DNA from: Paraburkholderia unamae
Lineage (GTDB): Bacteria; Pseudomonadota; Gammaproteobacteria; Burkholderiales; Burkholderiaceae
DNA: 64,000 nt
Assembly (NCBI RefSeq): GCF_003268775.1
Contig: NZ_QLSU01000001.1
Location: forward strand, 434,001 to 498,000
Direction of reading: 5' to 3'
This document shows positions 18,921 to 27,542 of this stretch, one piece after another; within the stretch, counting starts at the first letter, position 1; every line of letters starts with the position of its first letter. The notes beneath the pieces are model-generated. The model was given only the letters and a program-made list of their open reading frames with translations. It ran no database searches and was not told where the DNA came from. The position numbers and the translations under genes were made by a program.

Positions 18921-19889
18921 ATGACGAACCACGATCCGCGCACGCCGCGTCAGGCCGGCATTGTCGGCGCGGGCAGCATAGGCGTGGCGTTTGCGATCTG
19001 CTTCGCGCGCGCCGGCTGGCGCGTGCGTCTCTACGATCCCGACGCCGCGCGCCGCGCCGCCGCGCCGGAAGAAGTCGCATTGCGCCTGAATGACCTCACG
19101 CAATTCGCCCTGCTCGACGAAAGCGCGAACGACATCGCCGCGCGCGTGGAGATCGTCGACACGCTCGAAGCCGCAGCCGCCAACGCCGATCTCGTGCAGG
19201 AATGCGCGCCCGAGCGCGCCGAACTCAAGCGCGAGATCTTCGCGCAACTCGACCGCGCAGCACCTCCTGAAGCGATTCTCGCGAGCGCTTCGTCGTTCCT
19301 CGCGGCTTCGAAGTTCGTGGATGAAACGTTGGCCGGCCGCGCGCGCTGCCTCGTCGCGCATCCCGGCAACCCGCCTTACCTCGTGCCCGTGATCGAAGTG
19401 GTGCCCGCGCCCTTTACGTCCGGCGCGGCTGCCGATCGCGCCATCGCGCTTTACAGCGAAGCGGGCATGAAACCCGTGCGCGTGAAGCAGGAAGTGGAAG
19501 GGTTCATCTTCAACCGGCTGCAAGGCGCCGTGTTGCGCGAGGCGTATTGCCTCGTGCGCGACGGCGTGGCGTCGGTGGAGGACATCGACACCGTGATGCG
19601 CGAAGGCCTCGGTCCGCGCTGGTCGGTGATCGGCCCGTTCGAGACCGTCGATCTGAACACGCGCGGCGGCATTGCCTCGCATGCGCAGAAGATGGGCCCG
19701 TCGTACGAGCGCATGGGCGCCGAGCGCGGTCAGCACGATCCGTGGACGCCCGAACTCGTCGCGCAGGTCGCCGCGGCCAGGCGCGAAGCGCTGCCGCTCG
19801 ATCAGTGGGACGAACGCGTGGGCTGGCGCGACCGCGAGCTCATGCAACTCGCCCGCCATCGCAAGACCATGAACCGGGACGATTCGTAG
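18921..19889 (+). CDS. 3-hydroxyacyl-CoA dehydrogenase family (lambda-crystallin/L-gulonate type)
   Basis: A 322-residue stand-alone dehydrogenase without a hydratase domain. The Rossmann motif is GIVGAGSIGVAFA, the substrate-side histidine is in AHPGNPPYLVPVIEVVP, and FIFNRLQGAVLREAY begins the helical C-domain. HPGNPP is the mark of the short branch that includes L-gulonate 3-dehydrogenase and carnitine dehydrogenase, so the substrate may be a free hydroxy acid rather than a CoA ester. The gap to the SDR is two bases. Confidence 0.88.
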   Translation: MTNHDPRTPRQAGIVGAGSIGVAFAICFARAGWRVRLYDPDAARRAAAPEEVALRLNDLTQFALLDESANDIAARVEIVDTLEAAAANADLVQECAPERAELKREIFAQLDRAAPPEAILASASSFLAASKFVDETLAGRARCLVAHPGNPPYLVPVIEVVPAPFTSGAAADRAIALYSEAGMKPVRVKQEVEGFIFNRLQGAVLREAYCLVRDGVASVEDIDTVMREGLGPRWSVIGPFETVDLNTRGGIASHAQKMGPSYERMGAERGQHDPWTPELVAQVAAARREALPLDQWDERVGWRDRELMQLARHRKTMNRDDS

Positions 19890-19949
19890 GCGCCGCAGCC
19901 GCGCGAGCAGAGACCCGACAACTATTACGATTCAGATAGAGACACAGCC

Positions 19950-21281
19950 ATGCAGAAAGTCACCGCGTTCTTTACCGAGCTGATGCGCCGGTACTTACCC
20001 GATCCCTTTGTTTTCGCCATCGGCCTCACCCTGCTGACGATGGCCCTCGCCGTCATCGTGCAGGGGCAAGCCATCACGGCGCTCACCACGAGCTGGGGCA
20101 AGGGCTTCTGGGCGCTGCTCGCGTTCACCACGCAAATGGCGGTGATTCTCGCAATGGGCTATGTGCTCGCCACCGCGCCGCTCACCGACCGCTTCCTCAA
20201 CCGCCTCGTCGCGCGCGTGAACGACCCGCGCATGGCGATCATCGTCGCGACCCTGGTGGGCGGCATCGGCAGCTATCTGAACTGGGGCTTCGGCCTCGTG
20301 GTGGGCGGCATCGTCGCGCGCAAGCTCGCCATGCGCGTGAAGGGCGTGCACTACCCGCTCATCATCGCCTCGGCCTATAGCGGCTTCACGCTCTACGGCC
20401 TCGGGCTTTCGGCGAGCATTCCCGTGCTGATCTCCACGAAGGGACATCCGCTCGAAGCGCAAATGGGCGTCATTCCGCTCTCCGAAACGATTTTCTCGCC
20501 CACCATGCTCATCACGAGCCTCGTGACGATCATCACGCTGCCGCTGCTCAACGCGTGGCTGCATCCGAAGGCGGGCCAGCCGATCAAGGAAATCGACCGC
20601 GCGCTCGAAGAAACGCAGCAGAAGGCCGCCGCGCTCGGCGTCGATCTCGACGAAGGCAACACGCTCGCCAACCGCCTGAACAACAGCCGCATTCTGAGCT
20701 ACGTGATCGGCCTGATCGGCATGGGCTATGTCGCGCTGCACTTCGTGCAAGGCGGCTCGATCGACCTGAATCTCATCAACTTCTTCATTCTGTTCCTCGG
20801 CATCCTGCTGCTCGGCACGCCGATCCGCTATGTCGAGAAGCTCAACGAAGGCATTCGCACAATCAGCGGCATCATCCTCCAGTACCCGTTCTACGCGGGC
20901 ATCATGGCGATCATGGCGTCGTCGGGTCTCGTCAATACGTTATCCGAAGCATTCGTGAAGGTCGCGACGCCCGGCACGCTGCCGTTCTGGGGCTTGATCA
21001 GCTCGTTCGTCATCAACTTCTTCGCGCCCTCGGGCGGCGGCCACTGGGTCATTCAAGGCCCGTTCATGATCGAGGCGGCAAAGACGATCGGCGCCTCCGT
21101 GGGCCATACCTCGACGGCCGTGATGCTCGGCAACGCATGGAACGATCTGGTGCAGCCGTTCTGGATCCTGCCCGCGCTCGCGCTTTCGAAGCTCAAACTC
21201 AAGGACATCATGGGCTACACGGTCATCATGATGTTCTGGATCGGCATCGTCTATTCGGTCGCCATTCTCGCCTGGGGCTGA
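19950..21281 (+). CDS. atoE: Short-chain fatty acid transporter, AtoE type
   Basis: A 443-residue inner-membrane protein of the AtoE family. It has about 10-12 hydrophobic segments, the start RRYLPDPFVFAIGLTLLTM, the internal GGIGSYLNWGFGLVVGG and the late NFFAPSGGGHWVIQGPFM and AWNDLVQPFWILPAL, all typical. AtoE imports short-chain acids such as acetoacetate or butyrate. It sits inside the catabolic operon (60 bases after the dehydrogenase, 49 before the CatC-like gene), so the pathway substrate is likely a short carboxylic acid. The ato symbol is by family resemblance only. Confidence 0.85.
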   Translation: MQKVTAFFTELMRRYLPDPFVFAIGLTLLTMALAVIVQGQAITALTTSWGKGFWALLAFTTQMAVILAMGYVLATAPLTDRFLNRLVARVNDPRMAIIVATLVGGIGSYLNWGFGLVVGGIVARKLAMRVKGVHYPLIIASAYSGFTLYGLGLSASIPVLISTKGHPLEAQMGVIPLSETIFSPTMLITSLVTIITLPLLNAWLHPKAGQPIKEIDRALEETQQKAAALGVDLDEGNTLANRLNNSRILSYVIGLIGMGYVALHFVQGGSIDLNLINFFILFLGILLLGTPIRYVEKLNEGIRTISGIILQYPFYAGIMAIMASSGLVNTLSEAFVKVATPGTLPFWGLISSFVINFFAPSGGGHWVIQGPFMIEAAKTIGASVGHTSTAVMLGNAWNDLVQPFWILPALALSKLKLKDIMGYTVIMMFWIGIVYSVAILAWG

Positions 21282-21330
21282 TCCGCTCCGGTCCGCCCTT
21301 CCCCGAACCCTGTTCCCAACGGAGATCCCC

Positions 21331-21615
21331 ATGCTCTATCTCGTGCACATGCAGGTGCAGATTCCGCACGGCACCGACGCCGCCTTCGCCGACGCCCTGA
21401 AAGCGGAAGAAAAAGCGTTTTCGCAGAAGCTGCAACGAGAAGGCAAATGGCGCCACCTGTGGCGCGTGGCGGGCGAATACGCGAACTACAGCGTGTTCGA
21501 CGTCGAGTCGAACGATGAGCTTCACACGCTGCTTTCCGCGCTGCCGCTCTTCCCGTTCATGAAGGTCAGCGTGACGCCGCTCGCCCAGCATCCCTCGGCC
21601 ATCGCGCCGAACTGA
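21331..21615 (+). CDS. Muconolactone delta-isomerase-like protein (CatC paralogue 2)
   Basis: A 94-residue CatC-family protein: GKWRHLWRVAGEYANYSVFD in the middle and LPLFPFMKVSVTPL near the end. It is closer to classic CatC in the EYANYSVFDV segment than the copy at 5246, and about 60% identical to that copy by eye. AACGGAGA precedes the ATG. There is no catA or catB in the operon. It immediately follows the transporter and precedes a second small barrel protein, repeating the order at 3549-5524. Confidence 0.85.
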   Translation: MLYLVHMQVQIPHGTDAAFADALKAEEKAFSQKLQREGKWRHLWRVAGEYANYSVFDVESNDELHTLLSALPLFPFMKVSVTPLAQHPSAIAPN

Positions 21616-21627
21616 GCGGAGCACACC

Positions 21628-21924
21628 ATGGCCTTTCTCATCGAAACGTTCGACAAGCCCGGTCACGCCGACGTGCGCGCCCGCGAGCGCGACCTGCATC
21701 TGGAATTCCTCGCGCGCCACAAGCCGCTGCTGCTCGCCTGCGGCGCGAAGCTCAACGACGACGGCAGCGGCGCGGGCGGCGGCATTTATATCGTCGATGT
21801 CGAAACGCGCGAGGAAGCCGAGCGCTTCATCGCGCAGGACCCGTTCACGCTCGTCGACCTGTTCGAGAGCGTGAGGATCGTTCGCTGGCGCAAGGCTTAC
21901 GTCGACGGGACCTGTTACCTGTAA
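21628..21924 (+). CDS. YciI-family protein
   Basis: A 98-residue dimeric alpha/beta-barrel protein. LIETFDKPGHADVRARERDL, HLEFLARHKPLLLACG and the ETREEAERFIAQDPFTLVDL segment fit YciI. The His/Asp pair of YciI active sites appears to be represented by the conserved H and D of these segments. Members dechlorinate muconolactones or act on unknown lactones. It is 12 bases after the CatC-like gene and ends the operon, with a repeat block and terminator downstream. Confidence 0.8.
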   Translation: MAFLIETFDKPGHADVRARERDLHLEFLARHKPLLLACGAKLNDDGSGAGGGIYIVDVETREEAERFIAQDPFTLVDLFESVRIVRWRKAYVDGTCYL

Positions 21925-21940
21925 GCCCTCCGCGCGCGCG

Positions 21941-21983
21941 TCGCGCAGTCCCTCTCGCGCAGTCCCTCTCGCGCAGTCCCCTC
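21941..21983. repeat. Three tandem copies of a 14-base unit
   Basis: TCGCGCAGTCCCTC at 21941-21954 and 21955-21968, then a third copy with one extra C to 21983. It lies between the YciI stop codon and the terminator, so it would be in the 3' end of the operon mRNA. Confidence 0.85.
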
Positions 21984-22017
21984 GGAAGGCGCCGTGCTCC
22001 CCCGTGCGGCGCCGGTT

Positions 22018-22055
22018 TGGCCCGGTGTGTGCCTTGCGCACGCCGGGCCGTTTTT
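22018..22055 (+). terminator. Terminator of the cyclase-AtoE-YciI operon
   Basis: GGCCCGG (22019-22025) pairs with CCGGGCC (22043-22049), extended inward by GTGTGTGC/GCGCAC pairing, followed by five T residues. Confidence 0.85.
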
Positions 22056-22188
22056 CTTTCTGTGCTTTGGCTCGCCGGTGAGCGGTCAGCAAGACGCCGG
22101 GCACATCGATTGCTGGGCTGGTGCGGCGACAATCCATCGAGTCGCGCGGCCCGCAACGCCGCGCGCTCACGCGAGGAGGAAATCGATC

Positions 22189-22365
22189 ATGCTCAAGCTG
22201 GCTCTGTTCTTCGCCGTGGTGGCCGTCATCGCGGCCTTGTTCGGCTTCACGGGCGTGGCGGCCGGGGCGGCCGCCATTGCCAAGATCCTGTTCTTTATCT
22301 TCCTGGTGCTGTGCGTGGTCTTCCTCGTGATCGGCTTCGTGGTCGCGAAGAAGGTCGTCGACTAG
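22189..22365 (+). CDS. DUF1328 small membrane protein (UPF0391)
   Basis: A 58-residue protein that is nearly all membrane: two hydrophobic segments separated by [14 protein letters not shown], which is the DUF1328/YtjA signature, and a KKVVD tail. Family members are stress-associated small inner-membrane proteins with no known activity. A strong GAGGAGG lies upstream of ATG 22189. It is alone on its strand and converges on the soeC-type gene, 10 bases away. Confidence 0.92.
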   Translation: MLKLALFFAVVAVIAALFGFTGVAAGAAAIAKILFFIFLVLCVVFLVIGFVVAKKVVD

Positions 22366-22375
22366 CCGGCGCCGT

Positions 22376-23326
22376 TCAGGCTGCGCGCTGGTAGTACAGG
22401 TTTTGCGGATGGCGCGCCTGTGCGAAGAAGAACCAGCGCTCCGCGAGGAGCCCCAGGTACTGCACGACGCACGCCGCGAGGAGCAGTGTCGCGGAAAGCG
22501 GATGGAGCCCCTGCGCAACGAGCGCGAGCGGCACGAGGAACGCGCCCAGCAGAAAGCCCCACTTCACGCGGCGCAGGGTCGCGTCCGACTGGCCGTGAAA
22601 GAACTCGCGCAGGTTGAACGCGCTTGCCGTGAAGCCGCGCGAAATCTGCCGCACCTTGCTCGCTTGAATACCGGTGGCGCTTTGCAGCGTCGAGCGCGGG
22701 CGCAAGCGTTCATTGCGCGCGAGCGTGGCCACGCGACTCACGCAGCCGGCCACCGTGAGCACGCATGCGGCGAGCCCCAGGCCCGGTGCGATATCGGGCG
22801 CGAGCCACGCGGCGCACGCCGTTGCGATCGTGAAGCCCGAAGCGCAACCGAGCAGCAGGAAGTTCACGAGCGTGAGCGGCGTGGCCCACTCCTGAAGGAA
22901 GCGCAGGCACGCGTAGATCATCGCAGTGCAGAAGAAAAGCCCGAGACTCGCGAGCACGGCAAGCGCGCCGATGGCGAGCGACCACGGCGCATTCATCCAG
23001 TGAGCGAGCCCGTACAGAAACGTCGTGCCGAGAAACACGGGCAGCGCGAGGCATTCGCGCGAGAGCCACGACGTGCGCCACATGGCAACCGCGCGCCACG
23101 CGCGCTCCGGGTGACCCAGATGGAAGAACGACGCGAGGAGCCCCAGCCCGCCGAGCACGAGCGCCAGCGCCGCGCCGAATTCATAAAAGGACGGCGGCAC
23201 GTGAAGTAACGCACGCCAGGCGGGATGCAAACGCATGAGCAGTTCCGCGCCAAAAAGCGCGATTACGAGCCCCTGGCCCGCACCCGAAAGCGTGGTCAGG
23301 AAGACGACGGAAAATGCGGGTCTCAT
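22376..23326 (-). CDS. soeC: DmsC/SoeC-type membrane anchor subunit
   Basis: A 316-residue integral membrane protein of the DmsC family, with about eight hydrophobic segments. It would anchor the molybdoenzyme and iron-sulfur subunits to the inner membrane and pass electrons to quinone. LASFFHLGHPERAWRAV and RTSWLSRECLALPVFLG are typical of the family. Its ATG directly follows the stop codon of the iron-sulfur subunit, so the two are coupled. Confidence 0.87.
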   Translation of the reverse strand: MRPAFSVVFLTTLSGAGQGLVIALFGAELLMRLHPAWRALLHVPPSFYEFGAALALVLGGLGLLASFFHLGHPERAWRAVAMWRTSWLSRECLALPVFLGTTFLYGLAHWMNAPWSLAIGALAVLASLGLFFCTAMIYACLRFLQEWATPLTLVNFLLLGCASGFTIATACAAWLAPDIAPGLGLAACVLTVAGCVSRVATLARNERLRPRSTLQSATGIQASKVRQISRGFTASAFNLREFFHGQSDATLRRVKWGFLLGAFLVPLALVAQGLHPLSATLLLAACVVQYLGLLAERWFFFAQARHPQNLYYQRAA

Positions 23327-24211
23327 TCAAATCTCCTGGGTCGCCGCGGGGCGCGTGCGAGCGAACAGCGACTTCACGCGGGTTGCGAGGGCAGCCAGAT
23401 TGAGCTTGCCCGCGTCTGGCTGATGATTACGCTGATCGCGCTGATCGGGCCGCTTCGTGCGCGGCGCGGCCGGCACGCCGCGCCGGATCGCCAGACTCAC
23501 GAGGTCGATCGGTGCGCCCGAATCCGGCGCATTCACGGGTGCGGCCGCCGATGCCTCGCCGCCGCATCCACATGAACCTGAGCCGCAACCGCTCGCGGTC
23601 TTCTGGCGCGGCAGATAGTGGTTGGACGGCTTCGTCCCCCACTCCGGCATGAGCTGATAGCCGCCGCGCGCCTGGATCGCCTTCGAGGCATCCGACTCGG
23701 GATCGTGAATGTCACCGAAAATGCGCGCCGATGTCGGGCACGCGAGCACGCAGGCCGGCTTGCGGTCGCGTTCGGGCAGCGCTTCGTTGTAGATGCGGTC
23801 CGCGCACAGCGTGCACTTGGTCATCTCCTGGCGGGCTTCGTCGAGTTCGCGCGCGCCATAGGGGCAAGCCCATGAGCAATACTTGCAGCCAATGCACTTG
23901 TCGTAGTCGACGAGCACGAGCCCGTCTTCCTTGCGCTTGAAGCTTGCCCCGGTCGGACACACCGGCACGCACGGCGGATCTTCGCAATGCAGGCACGATT
24001 TCGGAAAGTGGATGGTGTCCGAGTCGGGGAACTCACCGGCTTCATAGGTCTGCACGCGGTTGAAGAACGTGCCCGATGGATCGGCGTCATAGGGCCGCAC
24101 ATCGGAGAGGCTGCCCGCCTGACCCGAGGTATTCCACTCCTTGCAGCTCGTCACGCAGGCATGGCACCCCACACAAACGTTCAGGTCGATCACCAGCGCC
24201 ATTTGAGTCAT
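23327..24211 (-). CDS. soeB: DmsB/SoeB-type [4Fe-4S] subunit
   Basis: A 294-residue electron-transfer subunit with four cluster-binding motifs: CVGCHACVTSCKEW (~14-27), CLHCEDPPCVPVCPTGA, CIGCKYCSWACPYGA, and CTLCADRIYNEAL with CVLACPTSA. It transfers electrons from the molybdopterin subunit to the membrane anchor and has no export signal, so it is cytoplasmic. A short cysteine/glycine tract (GCGSGSCGCGG near residue 215) and a ~65-residue tail follow the ferredoxin core; the cysteines are extra to the four clusters. ATG 24211 follows AAGGAGG, which overlaps the stop codon of the upstream gene. Confidence 0.92.
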   Translation of the reverse strand: MTQMALVIDLNVCVGCHACVTSCKEWNTSGQAGSLSDVRPYDADPSGTFFNRVQTYEAGEFPDSDTIHFPKSCLHCEDPPCVPVCPTGASFKRKEDGLVLVDYDKCIGCKYCSWACPYGARELDEARQEMTKCTLCADRIYNEALPERDRKPACVLACPTSARIFGDIHDPESDASKAIQARGGYQLMPEWGTKPSNHYLPRQKTASGCGSGSCGCGGEASAAAPVNAPDSGAPIDLVSLAIRRGVPAAPRTKRPDQRDQRNHQPDAGKLNLAALATRVKSLFARTRPAATQEI

Positions 24212-24224
24212 TTCGGGGTCCTCC

Positions 24225-27140
24225 TTACTTGCGCTTTGCGGCATTGCGCAGACGCGCGGCGAATGCGCCGCGTCCCGCGAAATACGCCTGGATCCGCCCG
24301 ACCGGCCCGGTCGAGCCCGGCAAGGGCTGCATCGGCGCGAACTGCGGCAACGTGTGGTCGGCATCGGCCTCGGCCGGATAGACGCGCACACGCACGTCGT
24401 ACCACGCGGCCTGCCCCGTGACCGGATCGGAGTTCGAGACGCGCCGCGCGCCGTCGCCGGTGGGCAGTTCCTCGGTGATCAGGTGATTGAGCAGGAAGCC
24501 GCGTTGCGATTCGTTGGCATCGGGGCCCAGATTCCACGCGCCGGCCGCCTTGCCGATGGCGTTCCAGGTCCACACCGTGCCGGGCTCGACGGCTTCGCTG
24601 TAACGCGCCATGCAGCGCACTTTGCCCCATTGCGATTCGACGTAGATCCAGCCGCCGTCCGCGATGCCGCTTGCCTGCGCCGTGCGCGGATTGACGTACA
24701 GATAGTTTTCGCCGTGAATCTGCCGCAGCCACGCGTTTTGCGAGTCCCACGAGTGATACATGGCCATGGGGCGCTGCGTGATCGCCGCCAGCGGGAAGCG
24801 TTCGAGATCGGTCGTGGCGAGTTCCAGCGGCGCATACCAGAACGGCAGCGGATCGAAATAACGCTCCACGCGCTCGCGCAGATGCTCCGGCGGCCTGCGC
24901 CCCTGCGTCTTGCCCTGCGCCGCGAGCCGGAACTTCTGCATAACGTCCGAGTAGAGCTGGATAAGGATAGGCTCGCCAAACTTTCGAAAGCCCTTCTCGA
25001 CCGCGAACTGCAAGTATGGCCCGTTCACGTTGCGCATGTACTGAATCTCCTCGGGCAACGTGTAGTGGAATACGCAGTTATGCTTCGCATACTGCTCCCA
25101 CTGGCGCGGGTTCGGCTCGCCCACGAGCGCCTTGTCGCCATCCTTGCCGCGCCAGCCGATCAGGAAGCCGACGCCCGAGTCCGGCGCGGTCTGGAAGTTG
25201 ACGACAAAGTCCGGATAGTCCTTGAACTTGCGCTCGCCGTCGGCCTTCATGAAGGCGGGCAACTTCAGGCGGCCCGCGAGTTCGACGAGCACTTCCTGGA
25301 ACGGCCGGCATTCGCCGGTTCGCGGCAGCACGGGCACGCGCACGGAGTCGATGGGCCCGTCGAATTCGGAAATCGGCCGGTCGAGCATCGACATCGCGTC
25401 GTGGCGTTCGAGGTACGTCGTATCCGGCAGGATCAGATCGGCGAACGCCGTCATCTCCGACTGGAAGGCGTCGCACACCACGAGGAACGGAATCTTGTAC
25501 TGACCGTCGGGCCCGCGGTCGGTCAGCATCTTGCGGACCTCGCCCGTGTTCATCGACGAGTTCCAGGCCATGTTGGCCATGAAGATCAGCAAGGTGTCGA
25601 TGGGGTACGGGTCGCCGCGCCACGCGTTCGTGATGACGTTGTGCATCAGCCCATGCACCGCGAGCGGATACTCCCACGAGAAGGCCTTGTCGATACGTAC
25701 CGGCTCGCCCGTTTCGTCGATGAAAAGATCGCCGGGCGCGGCGGGCCAGCCGAGCGGGCCGGAAGGCAGCGGCGTATTGGGCTTGACATCGTTCGGACTG
25801 CTGGGCGGTTTCGCCGAGGGCGGCACGGCGCGCGGATACGGCGACTTGTGCCGGAAGCCGCCCGGCCGGTCGATGGTGCCGAGCAGCGACATCAGCACGG
25901 CGAGCGCGCGGATCGACTGAAAGCCGTTTGAATGCGCGGCCAGCCCGCGCATGGCGTGAAACGCGATGGGGTTGCCCGTCACGCTCTCGTGCTTCACGCC
26001 CCAGGCGTCGGTCCATTCGATCGGCAGCGTGATCTTGTGCTCGCGCGCGGTTTGCGCCATTTCGGCCGCGAGGCGGCGAATGGTGTGCGCCGGGATGCCG
26101 GTGATCTCCTGCGCCCATTCCGGCGTCGTTTCGGCCACGCGCTCGCGCAGGAGCGCGAACGAGGGCGCGACGGGCGTGCCGTCGTCGAGCACATAGCGGC
26201 CGTCGAGCGCGGGCTGCGCACCCGGGGCATGGTGTGGCACCGCCCGGTTCGAGTTCACGTCCCACCACAGGTGGTTTTGCGGGAACAGCGGATTGCTCAC
26301 GGCTTGGGCGGGGTCCTCCACGAACAGGCCAAACGTCTCGCTTTGCTCGCGCATGTCGAGCAGTTCGCCCGCGTTGGTGTAGCGCGCGACGAATTCATGG
26401 TCGTACGCGTCGGCCTTGATCAGCTCATGAATCAGCGCCATGAAAAGCGCGCCGTCCGTGCCGGGGCGAATGGGCACCCACTCGTCGGCAATGGCCGCGT
26501 AACCGGTGCGCACGGGATTGATCGCGATGAAACGGCCGCCCGCGCGCTTGAACTTCGAAATCGCAATCTTCAGCGGATTCGAATGGTGGTCCTCCGCCGT
26601 GCCGATCATGAAAAACAGCTTCGCGCGGTCGAGGTCCGGGCCGCCGAACTCCCAGAACGAACCGCCGATCGTGTAGATCATGCCCGCCGCCATGTTCGCT
26701 GAACAGAAGCCGCCGTGCGCCGCGTAGTTCGGGGTGCCGAACTGCTTCGCGAAGAGGCCCGTGAGCGCCTGCATCTGGTCGCGGCCCGTGAACAGCGCGA
26801 ATTTTTTGGGGTCGGTTGCGCGCAGGTGCGCGAGGCGCTTTTCCAGCGTGTCGAGCGCCACCTCCCACGAAACCGGCTCGAATTGCGCCTCGCCGCGCAG
26901 CGCGCCCTCTTTGCGCATGAGCGGTTGCGTGAGCCGCGCCGGCGAATACTGCTTCATGATCCCCGACGAGCCCTTTGCGCAGATCACCCCCTGATTGAGC
27001 GGGTGCTCCGGGTTGCCGTCGATATAGCGAACCTCGCCGTCGCGCAGGTGCACGCGAATACCGCAGCGGCACGCGCACATGTAGCAGGTCGTGGTCTTGA
27101 TATCCAGCTTTTCGTCTTGCGTTCGGGTGCCGTGGTCCAC
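24225..27140 (-). CDS. soeA: Molybdopterin oxidoreductase, SoeA-type sulfite dehydrogenase
   Basis: A 971-residue catalytic subunit of the DMSO reductase superfamily. It has an N-terminal [4Fe-4S] motif C19-x2-C22-x3-C26-x27-C54, the likely molybdenum ligand Cys146 in GGFCSANMAAG, and GTAEDHHSNPLKIAI and PTGDGARR in the cofactor domains. No Tat signal is present, so it is cytoplasmic. Together with the B and C subunits this matches SoeABC, which oxidises sulfite from taurine or sulfonate breakdown to sulfate. Other DMSO-reductase family members share the layout, so the function is an inference. The GTG at 27140 follows GGAGG at 6 bases. Confidence 0.82.
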   Translation of the reverse strand: MDHGTRTQDEKLDIKTTTCYMCACRCGIRVHLRDGEVRYIDGNPEHPLNQGVICAKGSSGIMKQYSPARLTQPLMRKEGALRGEAQFEPVSWEVALDTLEKRLAHLRATDPKKFALFTGRDQMQALTGLFAKQFGTPNYAAHGGFCSANMAAGMIYTIGGSFWEFGGPDLDRAKLFFMIGTAEDHHSNPLKIAISKFKRAGGRFIAINPVRTGYAAIADEWVPIRPGTDGALFMALIHELIKADAYDHEFVARYTNAGELLDMREQSETFGLFVEDPAQAVSNPLFPQNHLWWDVNSNRAVPHHAPGAQPALDGRYVLDDGTPVAPSFALLRERVAETTPEWAQEITGIPAHTIRRLAAEMAQTAREHKITLPIEWTDAWGVKHESVTGNPIAFHAMRGLAAHSNGFQSIRALAVLMSLLGTIDRPGGFRHKSPYPRAVPPSAKPPSSPNDVKPNTPLPSGPLGWPAAPGDLFIDETGEPVRIDKAFSWEYPLAVHGLMHNVITNAWRGDPYPIDTLLIFMANMAWNSSMNTGEVRKMLTDRGPDGQYKIPFLVVCDAFQSEMTAFADLILPDTTYLERHDAMSMLDRPISEFDGPIDSVRVPVLPRTGECRPFQEVLVELAGRLKLPAFMKADGERKFKDYPDFVVNFQTAPDSGVGFLIGWRGKDGDKALVGEPNPRQWEQYAKHNCVFHYTLPEEIQYMRNVNGPYLQFAVEKGFRKFGEPILIQLYSDVMQKFRLAAQGKTQGRRPPEHLRERVERYFDPLPFWYAPLELATTDLERFPLAAITQRPMAMYHSWDSQNAWLRQIHGENYLYVNPRTAQASGIADGGWIYVESQWGKVRCMARYSEAVEPGTVWTWNAIGKAAGAWNLGPDANESQRGFLLNHLITEELPTGDGARRVSNSDPVTGQAAWYDVRVRVYPAEADADHTLPQFAPMQPLPGSTGPVGRIQAYFAGRGAFAARLRNAAKRK

Positions 27141-27542
27141 GAGGGGCCTCCATTTCCGTCAGGTGCAGGCGCGGGCGCGTCCGGCGCACGCAGTCCATGC
27201 GGAAGAAATGGTATGCCCGCGTGCTTGTCTGCTCAACCTTGCATTTCGGATATCAGTCATCACGGTTTCCGATACTTTCCATCAGCTTGCGGTGCATCAT
27301 GGCAAACCGCAGTTGGATGATTTGTCAACCACATGAGCGAGCATGGCACGCTGCGTTCATGAAGCGATTGCATCAGAAAGCTAAACGAAGTTTCATTTTT
27401 CGGGCCATTTTCGACACGTCCGCGTCATCGCCCTTGCCTAAATTCTCGGTTCCGCCACACAGCCTGAATCATCTTGAATCGGATTCCTGATCATGACCTT
27501 CGTCCGTGCCTGCGGTGATTCATCCTTTTCTACGGGACCGAA
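27141..27542. other. 402-base divergent control region, soeABC-type operon / porin
   Basis: No gene seen. The near repeats TTTCGGATAT and TTTCCGATAC (about 27244-27276) and the palindrome GAATC-G-GATTC (27476-27486), with a further GAATC ten bases before it, are the only structures. No promoter is convincing. Confidence 0.4.
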
